Positions 58,257 to 64,000 of a stretch of 64,000 nucleotides of DNA are shown piece by piece; positions within the stretch are counted from its first letter, which is position 1; every line of letters begins with the position of its first letter. The stretch is from contig NZ_CANMLV010000006.1 of assembly GCF_947498825.1 (NCBI RefSeq), positions 62,001 through 126,000 of the forward strand. The letters are read 5' to 3'. Below the pieces are notes generated by a model. That model was given only the letters and a program-made list of their open reading frames with translations, was not told the DNA's origin and did not search any database. The translations under genes and the position numbers were made by a program. Origin of the DNA: an uncultured Cedecea sp. Its GTDB lineage: Bacteria > Pseudomonadota > Gammaproteobacteria > Enterobacterales > Enterobacteriaceae.

Positions 58257-58283
58257 AAAAGCCAGCAACTGCTGGCTTTTTGT
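58257..58283 (+). terminator. Terminator at the right end of the T3SS island
   Basis: A perfect 10-bp stem AAAAGCCAGC / GCTGGCTTTT with a 4-base loop and Ts, 14 bases after the last island gene. Core-type composition resumes after it. Confidence 0.9.
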
Positions 58284-58438
58284 AATATATCTGTGGATGG
58301 CAGGTGAATGAATGTATACGTCATGCTATAGATAAATGATAGCTAATAAATATCGTGGTTAAGTTATTGTTCAGGATAAACTCAGATAATTTGCTGTATA
58401 GTAGGTATCTCAGTGAGAATAAAATATGAGGTATCACT

Positions 58439-59128
58439 ATGTCACTGCTGAAATGGCAGCAACAATTTGAATATTATCTGCGTGAACACTGGAATCATGA
58501 TGACAAAGCCCATGATATTGCTCATTTACAGCGTGTCTGGAAAACGGCACAGCACATCATGACAGAAGAAGAAACCGCTTGTGATCTGGTCGTACTGACC
58601 GCCTGCTATTTTCATGATATCGTAAATTTGCCGAAGAATAGTCCCCAGCGCCAGCAAGCCTCTTTGCTAGCTGCTCGGGAAACAATAAGAATTTTACAAA
58701 CGCATTTTCCTGACTTCCCCGCTGTATATTATGACGCTATTGCTCATGCTGTGCATGCGCATAGTTTTAGTGCTGCCATCACTCCTGAATCAATAGAAGC
58801 AAAAATTGTACAGGATGCGGATCGGCTGGAATCATTAGGTGCTATTGGATTAGCTCGTGTATTTTATGTTTCAGGAGCACTCGGTCGACCGCTATTTGAC
58901 AGTGATGATCCTCTGGCTCTTCATCGACCAATCGATGACAGCTATTATGCTTTGGATCACTTCCAGAATAAGCTCCTTAAATTACCCGATACAATGCAAA
59001 CAGAGACCGGTAAAATGCTTGCCCGGCATAATGCAGATTTTCTGATTCAGTATATGGCTAAGCTTTGTGCTGAGCTCACCGGTGATTATTTACAGGTTGA
59101 TGAAACGGTGATTCGGCGCTTTTCTTAA
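58439..59128 (+). CDS. yedJ: HD-domain phosphohydrolase YedJ
   Basis: A 229-residue HD-domain metal-dependent phosphohydrolase matching E. coli YedJ (231). Metal ligands are in [21 protein letters not shown] and [15 protein letters not shown]. The substrate is unknown. ATGAGG upstream of the ATG at 58439 is a weak ribosome-binding site. It is the first core gene right of the island, while in E. coli yedJ lies far from ycdZ. Confidence 0.94.
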   Translation: MSLLKWQQQFEYYLREHWNHDDKAHDIAHLQRVWKTAQHIMTEEETACDLVVLTACYFHDIVNLPKNSPQRQQASLLAARETIRILQTHFPDFPAVYYDAIAHAVHAHSFSAAITPESIEAKIVQDADRLESLGAIGLARVFYVSGALGRPLFDSDDPLALHRPIDDSYYALDHFQNKLLKLPDTMQTETGKMLARHNADFLIQYMAKLCAELTGDYLQVDETVIRRFS

Positions 59129-59165
59129 ACCAATATAGCCAGCTTGATAGCATTCAGGAGTTTGC

Positions 59166-59639
59166 ATGGCTGATGTTCATAGCAAAGAGATCCGTAGCAA
59201 GAATATGCGCGCTATCGCAACTCAGTATACGGCGATCGAAAAACAGTTGGCTGCACTGTTGACTGAGCGTGGTATTCCATTCCGTATGCAGGATGCTTCA
59301 CTTGCAGGAAAACCTGATTTTGTTCTGGAGAGTGAGCGCTGTATTATTTTTACCCACGGCTGTTTCTGGCATCAACATCACTGTTATTTGTTTAAAATGC
59401 CAGCAACACGCCATGAGTTCTGGCTTCATAAACTGAAAAACAATGCTGCCCGCGACAGGCGAAATATGACCTCTTTGGCTGCTCTGGGTTGGCGAGTTTT
59501 AGTGGTATGGGAATGTTCCTTAAGATGGAAGAAGAAACTGTCACCACAAGCCCTCACGGAACGACTGGAAGAATGGATATATTCTGGCGTATGCCATGCG
59601 GAGATCGATACACAAGGCATACACCAACTGGCTTTATAA
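59166..59639 (+). CDS. vsr: Very short patch repair endonuclease Vsr
   Basis: Vsr nicks DNA 5' of T in T:G mismatches that arise by deamination of 5-methylcytosine at Dcm sites. The 157 residues carry the catalytic motifs GKPDFVL and FTHGCFWHQHHC. In E. coli vsr overlaps dcm; here it follows yedJ by 37 bases and no cytosine methylase gene is next to it. Confidence 0.95.
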   Translation: MADVHSKEIRSKNMRAIATQYTAIEKQLAALLTERGIPFRMQDASLAGKPDFVLESERCIIFTHGCFWHQHHCYLFKMPATRHEFWLHKLKNNAARDRRNMTSLAALGWRVLVVWECSLRWKKKLSPQALTERLEEWIYSGVCHAEIDTQGIHQLAL

Positions 59640-59645
59640 GAAACC

Positions 59646-59770
59646 ATATCCGACATGCTTCAAGTTGTCTGGGATTGCTGGCGTTCATGCTGCTGAATCA
59701 CAAACCCTGCCTGTGCCCATCGTCTGTCAACGCTTTGCGCCTCGGAGCGGCTCGAATTATTTTGGGTACA
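59646..59770. repeat. Long imperfect-palindromic intergenic repeat, copy 4
   Basis: It begins 6 bases after the vsr stop: ATATCCGACATGCTTCAAGTTG at the left and CTCGAATTATTTTGGGTACA at the right. The central hairpin arms are degraded (CTGAATCAC, CATCGTC). It separates the convergent vsr and yedA. Confidence 0.7.
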
Positions 59771-59777
59771 GCTAAAA

Positions 59778-60695
59778 TTATTTGCTCAGTTCCGAAGGAG
59801 AAGCTATCGCTTTTTCTGGAAAAAGATATTTTCCCAGTGTCACCAGAACAACGGCAAAAATAATGATGCCGAGTGCCAGCCATTCAATAAGAGATAAACT
59901 TTCGCCACCAAAACCTGTTCCTAATAGTACGGCCACCACGGGATTTACATAGGCATAACTGGTCGCGACGGCCGGGGTTACATTACGGATCAGGTACATA
60001 TACGCACTGATGGCAATGACAGAACCAAAAATGGACAGGTAAGCAACCGCCAGTATACCTGCTGTATCTGGCATAGCGGTGAGCCGTTCACCTGCGAGTA
60101 TAGATGCGGCCAGCAAAACAAAACCGGCGGTGAGCATCTCAATAGCACCAGCCATCATCCCTTTTGGTAACTCAATACGTGAACCGTAAACAGAACCAAA
60201 CGCCCAGCTTACTGAACCCAGTAAAATTAGCAGTGCCCCCCAGGGATTGCCGCTCAGATTTCCTCCACTGTTCAGTAACACGATCCCGACTAAACCTATC
60301 GCGATACCCAGCCATTCCAGTTTCCGGGTTCTGATTCCGAAAAAACGACTGAAGCAAAGGGTGAATAACGGTACGGTGGCAACCATAACTGCGGCAATAC
60401 CAGAGGGAACTTGCTGATGTTCTGCGACAGTGACCAGACCATTGCCAATGGCAAGCAGTAGAATACCAAGCAGTACTGCATTTAATAGCGGTCGTAAGGG
60501 AGGCAGTTTGTGTCCCTTTAATAGCAGTATTGCCATCATTAATACACCTGCACAGATAAAACGCACGCCAGCCATCAATAGCGGTGGCCAGCTTTGCACT
60601 CCGACAGCAATGGCAAAATAGGTCGACCCCCAAATGATGTATAAGGAGAAAAGTGCGGCTATCAGGGGAAGTAATCGAGCCGATCGCAGTTGCAT
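59778..60695 (-). CDS. yedA: EamA-family inner-membrane transporter YedA
   Basis: A ten-helix drug/metabolite transporter of 305 residues matching E. coli YedA (306), including SLYIIWGSTYFAI and ATSYAYVNPVVAVLLGTG. The substrate is not established. In E. coli yedA is next to vsr-dcm-yedJ, and this order is kept apart from dcm. Confidence 0.95.
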   Translation of the reverse strand: MQLRSARLLPLIAALFSLYIIWGSTYFAIAVGVQSWPPLLMAGVRFICAGVLMMAILLLKGHKLPPLRPLLNAVLLGILLLAIGNGLVTVAEHQQVPSGIAAVMVATVPLFTLCFSRFFGIRTRKLEWLGIAIGLVGIVLLNSGGNLSGNPWGALLILLGSVSWAFGSVYGSRIELPKGMMAGAIEMLTAGFVLLAASILAGERLTAMPDTAGILAVAYLSIFGSVIAISAYMYLIRNVTPAVATSYAYVNPVVAVLLGTGFGGESLSLIEWLALGIIIFAVVLVTLGKYLFPEKAIASPSELSK

Positions 60696-61049
60696 ACATC
60701 CTCGTGATATTTCAATAAAGTCAGTAAGTAAACTCTAAAAAAATACAGATAGCGAGCATTTTAGTTGTGCTTGTTTTGTTAATGTTTATTGACAAAGCAA
60801 GCACAACTTGCGTGGGGAAACCGATGCCTTTAACCGACTTAAAGGGCGGCTTTTCAGGGCAGAGAGCTTGGGGCATCTTGAGAAGATTACAGTCAGGGAC
60901 GTTTGACTTTCTATTGGAGAAAACATTGATAATGATTTTTATTTATCTCGTGCAGATAACTGGCTTAGTAAACAGAGTACCTGCTACCATGTTGATAATG
61001 ATTAGTGCTCTGTTCAATAAGACGTTAGAAAAAGACGGGAGAGAAATCC
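60696..61049. other. Gap between yedA and dsrB with a strong inverted repeat
   Basis: 354 bases between two divergent genes. A 17-bp inverted repeat lies at 60763-60808 (listed separately). An open frame running from 60767 into dsrB has no family match and starts inside the hairpin, so it is not called. Confidence 0.5.
60763..60808. repeat. Long inverted repeat upstream of yedA and dsrB
   Basis: Arms AGTTGTGCTTGTTTTGT (60763-60779) and ACAAAGCAAGCACAACT (60792-60808) pair over 17 bases with one G-T position and a 12-base loop. TTGACA at 60789-60794 lies in the loop and right arm and could be a -35 element. It may be an operator, attenuator hairpin or processing site; no T-run follows on either strand. 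Confidence 0.7.
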
Positions 61050-61238
61050 ATGCAAATCAATGATCATGTGACGGTGAAGACTGATGGTGGTCCAAGACGT
61101 TCCGGCGTTGTGATGGCTGTTGAATCTTTCAGCGAAGGAACGATGTATCTGGTCTCTCTTGAAGATTACCCTTTAGGGGTTTGGTTCTTTAATGAGGAAG
61201 GCCATCCGGATGGTATTTTTGTTGAAAAAAAAGGGTAG
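61050..61238 (+). CDS. dsrB: DsrB family protein
   Basis: A 62-residue protein very similar to E. coli DsrB ([24 protein letters not shown]), function unknown. In E. coli dsrB lies beside rcsA with the small RNA gene dsrA between them. Here rcsA also follows, but I could not recognise dsrA in the intervening 475 bases. Confidence 0.94.
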   Translation: MQINDHVTVKTDGGPRRSGVVMAVESFSEGTMYLVSLEDYPLGVWFFNEEGHPDGIFVEKKG

Positions 61239-61713
61239 CATACTCAGGACTTTCTGTATCCGGAGAGAGTAAATAACTCTCTTCCGATGCCAGAGATAAT
61301 GATGGCTGTAAAATGGCAGCACTCACGAAATCTCTTCACATGTTATGTTTTTATATTCTTTGCCCGTCAGCACGTAGGGCACAGATATAATAGGGTCTTT
61401 TGATTCTACTGTGCGTTGGCAGACTCGTATCATTAGGCCACAGAAACACAAAGTCAGTTATAAAAAATGCTTTCGAAAATAATGTGTGGCATTTTTGTTC
61501 TTTGTAGCCAGAAATGATGGCGTGAATCAACGTTGTTATTGCCATTTTCAGGTTGATTATACCCGTCATACTTCAAGTTGCCTGGGTGTTGCCGTATTGA
61601 GGGCCGCCGAATCACATAGTTATCTATGCTCATCGACGGTTTGAACTTGTTGCCTACATATAACTCGAATTATTTAGGGGATAAAACACAGAACTGTTAA
61701 AAACTGTAAACAT
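61239..61713. other. Gap between dsrB and rcsA
   Basis: It holds an imperfect hairpin after dsrB (CGGAGAGAG / CTCTCTTCCG at 61261-61286), then sequence without a gene, then a good repeat copy (61558-61683). No DsrA-like terminator stem was found on either strand. Confidence 0.5.
61558..61683. repeat. Long imperfect-palindromic intergenic repeat, copy 5
   Basis: A well-kept copy of 126 bp: TATACCCGTCATACTTCAAG at the left end, CACATAGTTATCTATG as the central hairpin tip flanked by GCCGAAT and CATCGACGG, and CTCGAATTATTTAGGGGATA at the right end. It lies just downstream of rcsA. Confidence 0.8.
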
Positions 61714-62337
61714 TTAATCAGGGTTAACAATAATGCCACTTGTCATATTTTCAGTGAGTCGTGCAACATGGAAAATGACTTTTTTATTATGTGTTTTTAT
61801 CTTTCGCTTAATATTTCCTTTGTGCGATGAAACAGTTTTCGGTTTCACTTTCATTCTTTCTGATATTTTATTTGTTTCCTGCCCCTCCATCCAGAGTTTT
61901 AAAATGCAGTTTTCAGTTCTGCTCAAAGTTAATACTGGAATGTTAATACCTGCAATACATTGTCCATTTCTTTGTAAGTAACCTTCCAATATTTCATCTA
62001 AAAACTCTGGTTTAATTGATTTTGAACTGATCAATAGATTGTTTTTTACTCGTAGAAATGCATCAAAACTTGCATTGGCTATTGCCATAAAAACCAGAAA
62101 AAGAGTTTTTGCATGCAGGTTAATGGTTTTTTTTATCTGAAAGCTGTATTCTGCATTATGAATAAAGCAGTCCTCGTTAATAAATACTACCCGGGGAGAT
62201 GTACTTTGACAGGCATCTGCCAGTTCAGCTATTGTCTCTACGCCAGAAATATTCTGACTATTTATTCCTCTACTCGTCAGATAAGAGATAAGTCCTTGCT
62301 TGGTATAACTACACGAGTCCATGATGACTGTCGACAT
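61714..62337 (-). CDS. rcsA: Capsule synthesis co-activator RcsA
   Basis: A LuxR/FixJ-type regulator that pairs with RcsB to activate exopolysaccharide genes and its own gene, and to repress flagellar genes. It has 207 residues, as in E. coli. The C-terminal helix-turn-helix is at about 135-195 ([35 protein letters not shown]). It lies beside fliR as in E. coli. A candidate RcsAB box is at 62349-62362. Confidence 0.95.
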   Translation of the reverse strand: MSTVIMDSCSYTKQGLISYLTSRGINSQNISGVETIAELADACQSTSPRVVFINEDCFIHNAEYSFQIKKTINLHAKTLFLVFMAIANASFDAFLRVKNNLLISSKSIKPEFLDEILEGYLQRNGQCIAGINIPVLTLSRTENCILKLWMEGQETNKISERMKVKPKTVSSHKGNIKRKIKTHNKKVIFHVARLTENMTSGIIVNPD

Positions 62338-62659
62338 AATAACCTCAATTCTGAATATCTTATTATTGCTCTAGTTTTATCTGCGATATTTGGATTTTTT
62401 AATAAATAATAACTACTCGCTTATTGGCTGTATGATATATTATTTTCGATGGGGTCTACTTTCGCTATTACGCTTGATTAGTTAAAGATGAAAACGCTAT
62501 TCTGTAAAGGATATTATTATTTTTCAGGAGTTTTCGCAGTAAACACGTAACAAAAAAGTGGGTAATATTTTTATATTACTCGACTGTGATGAGGTTTATT
62601 AGTGCTTTTTGACTATTACTGAATATTCAATTGAGCCTTTTTTTGTCTCAAATTTAAAA
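62338..62659. other. Gap between rcsA and fliR
   Basis: 322 bases carrying the rcsA upstream region (RcsAB-like box at 62349-62362, AT-rich stretch to about 62410) and sequence downstream of fliR. No gene or clear terminator is visible. Confidence 0.5.
62349..62362 (-). promoter_or_regulatory. Candidate RcsAB box of rcsA
   Basis: On the minus strand TAAGATATTCAGAA resembles the RcsAB box consensus (TaAGaatatTCctA type) in the TAAGATATTC half. It lies 12-25 bases before the rcsA start codon, closer than expected for an activator site unless the transcript has a different start. Confidence 0.45.
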
Positions 62660-63445
62660 TCAGAGGCGGGGGAGTTCGTGGATAATATTAGCGAGAAGAT
62701 CAAATATTGTGCTGAATAAATGTTCGGTGAAAGGGGCAACTAACGGCATCATTGCTGAAAAAACTAGCATGCCAATCGATAAGGTTACAGGGAAACCAAT
62801 GACGAAAATAGAAAGTTGTGGTGACATTCTGTTCAGCATGCCGAGGGCGATATTCAGCGTGAGTAGTAAGGTAATAAGAGGTAGGGCGAGCATTAAGCCA
62901 TTAATAAAAATAAGTCCGGCAGAACGCGTTAATGTCATAAATACCTGACTATTAATCGACACATTACCAACAGGTAAGGTATGAAACGTATCAACCAGCA
63001 TGGAAATAAGCCATAAATGGCCATTGAAGGTCAAAAATAGCAGTATCGCCAGGATATCCAGAAATCGGGCAAGAACCGGCATATTAAGGCGGCTACCGGG
63101 ATCAAAAAAAGTGGCAAATGAGAGTCCCATTTGTAATCCGACGATCTCACCGGCTGTACGCACAGCTGCAAAGGCAAACTGCATCGTAAATCCCAGCGCC
63201 GCACCAATTAATAATTGCTGCATCGCAAGCCAGAAACCATCAAGTGAGAAAATAGGAATGTATGCCACTGGCAGAGACGGTGCAATAATGACCGTTATCA
63301 TAATGCCTAACGCTATCTTGACTCGTTTAGGTATACTGCGCTCGGCCAGTACTGGTGCTGTCATAATCAGCGCTAACACCCGTAACAGTGGCCAGAAATA
63401 GTGATTTAACCATTCAAGCCACTGATTGCTGTCAATCTGTATCAT
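62660..63445 (-). CDS. fliR: Flagellar biosynthesis protein FliR
   Basis: An export-gate membrane protein of the flagellar type III system, 261 residues as in E. coli, with [20 protein letters not shown] and about six membrane segments. It is the flagellar counterpart of spaR in the same window. Its start overlaps the fliQ stop by 4 bases. Confidence 0.97.
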   Translation of the reverse strand: MIQIDSNQWLEWLNHYFWPLLRVLALIMTAPVLAERSIPKRVKIALGIMITVIIAPSLPVAYIPIFSLDGFWLAMQQLLIGAALGFTMQFAFAAVRTAGEIVGLQMGLSFATFFDPGSRLNMPVLARFLDILAILLFLTFNGHLWLISMLVDTFHTLPVGNVSINSQVFMTLTRSAGLIFINGLMLALPLITLLLTLNIALGMLNRMSPQLSIFVIGFPVTLSIGMLVFSAMMPLVAPFTEHLFSTIFDLLANIIHELPRL

Positions 63446-63711
63446 CCAATGATGTAGGGTAAATTGGTGAATAGAGTTCGCATATAATCAAGCAATAGAT
63501 TAAGCATCCACGGGCCGGCAACAACAATAGTGATAAATACAGCGAGGATTTTTGGAATAAATGACAGCGTCATTTCATTTATTTGCGTTGCCGCTTGCAG
63601 CAAGCTGATAACTAAGCCACTGAGCAAGGCGACTAACAGTAAAGGGGCTGCCAGCGCCAGAGCAACGGTCATAGCCTCGGTGCCCATCATCATTACGGAT
63701 TCTGGCGTCAT
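63442..63711 (-). CDS. fliQ: Flagellar biosynthesis protein FliQ
   Basis: The 89-residue FliQ export-gate subunit with two membrane segments ([40 protein letters not shown]). It equals E. coli FliQ in length and lies between fliP and fliR, with 10 bases to fliP. Confidence 0.97.
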   Translation of the reverse strand: MTPESVMMMGTEAMTVALALAAPLLLVALLSGLVISLLQAATQINEMTLSFIPKILAVFITIVVAGPWMLNLLLDYMRTLFTNLPYIIG

Positions 63712-63721
63712 CTTATTTTCC

Positions 63722-64000
63722 CTAACTATAGAAACTTTGTGCTAAAGAGCCGACCAGCAACTGCCAGCCATCGACCAGAACAAATAGCATTAGCTTGAAG
63801 GGTAACGCTATTGTTGCCGGCGGAACCATCATCATCCCCAGCGACATCAACACACTGGCGATAACCAAATCGATAATCAAGAAGGGGATAAAGACCGTAA
63901 AACCAATCTGGAAGGCGGTTTTTAATTCACTGGTAACATAGGCTGGTAGCAGAATTCGCATCGATACAGCTTCTGGTCCTGGCAGAGGCGGTGTGTTCGC
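63722..64000 (-). CDS. fliP: Flagellar biosynthesis protein FliP, C-terminal part
   Basis: The last 92 residues of FliP; the gene continues past the right edge of the window. An internal Met at 63961 is not the start, because the frame continues upstream with GPEAVS before MRILLPAY, as in E. coli FliP. The segment [20 protein letters not shown] is the family signature. Confidence 0.96.
   Translation of the reverse strand, partial: ANTPPLPGPEAVSMRILLPAYVTSELKTAFQIGFTVFIPFLIIDLVIASVLMSLGMMMVPPATIALPFKLMLFVLVDGWQLLVGSLAQSFYS

Noticed and set aside
31047-58300. Insertion sequences or integrase remnants bounding the T3SS island
   Set aside because: No transposase, integrase or terminal inverted repeats were found at either edge by eye.
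60767-61063. 98-codon reading frame overlapping the start of dsrB
   Set aside because: It begins inside a large hairpin, has a non-ATG start, no family resemblance and overlaps a well-supported gene.
61351-61569. 72-codon minus-strand frame in the dsrB-rcsA gap
   Set aside because: It runs into the palindromic repeat, lacks a ribosome-binding site and resembles nothing known.

Overview
This window is chromosomal DNA from a member of the Enterobacterales. Most core genes outside the island (mglAC, sanA, cdd, yohKJ, ldtB/ybiS, ybiT, yccJ, putA, efeUOB, phoH, serX-type tRNA, ghrA, ycdXYZ, yedJ, vsr, yedA, dsrB, rcsA, fliPQR) match Escherichia coli proteins closely and sit in E. coli-like local order. 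Base composition looks moderate, lower than E. coli, and the block at about 31-58 kb is clearly AT-richer. The genus cannot be fixed from this sequence. A moderate-GC lineage outside the E. coli/Salmonella group is likely, because several syntenic blocks are joined differently from E. coli.

Layout. 0.4-6 kb: galactose ABC transporter genes mglA-mglC, then sanA, cdd and yohK-yohJ on the minus strand. 6-17.8 kb: ldtB (L,D-transpeptidase) and ybiT (ABC-F), then an operon of a short 6-phosphogluconate dehydrogenase, zwf and a GH15 glucoamylase-like enzyme, a lipoprotein NlpC/P60 peptidase, yccJ and an EamA transporter. 17.9-26.9 kb: trifunctional putA without a neighbouring putP, the Fur-controlled efeUOB ferrous iron/DyP operon, and phoH preceded by a small conserved reading frame. 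26.9-31 kb: wreckage of a divergent MocR regulator/EamA transporter pair, two tandem tRNA-Ser(GGA) genes, and ghrA-ycdX-ycdY-ycdZ.

31.0-58.3 kb: a complete Inv/Mxi-Spa (SPI-1/Shigella class) type III secretion island. A membrane-bound ToxR-like regulator converges on a minus-strand operon for basal body, needle and sorting platform (prgHIJK-orgAB, an orgC-position gene, iagB). Diverging from it is a long plus-strand run: invF (AraC activator), secretin, gatekeeper, export gate, chaperone, ATPase, stalk, needle-length ruler, C-ring, spaPQRS, then sicA-sipBCD, a SipA-position effector candidate carrying seven proline-rich 14-residue repeats, the acyl carrier protein iacP, and a final unknown gene. 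No integrase, insertion sequence, hilA, hilD, invH or sicP/sptP homologue was recognised in the block.

58.4-64 kb: yedJ, an orphan vsr (no dcm), yedA, dsrB, rcsA, and flagellar export genes fliR-fliQ-fliP running off the right end. A long imperfect-palindromic intergenic repeat of about 110-130 bp, ERIC-like in size but not in sequence, occurs at least five times in the core-type DNA and was not seen inside the T3SS island.
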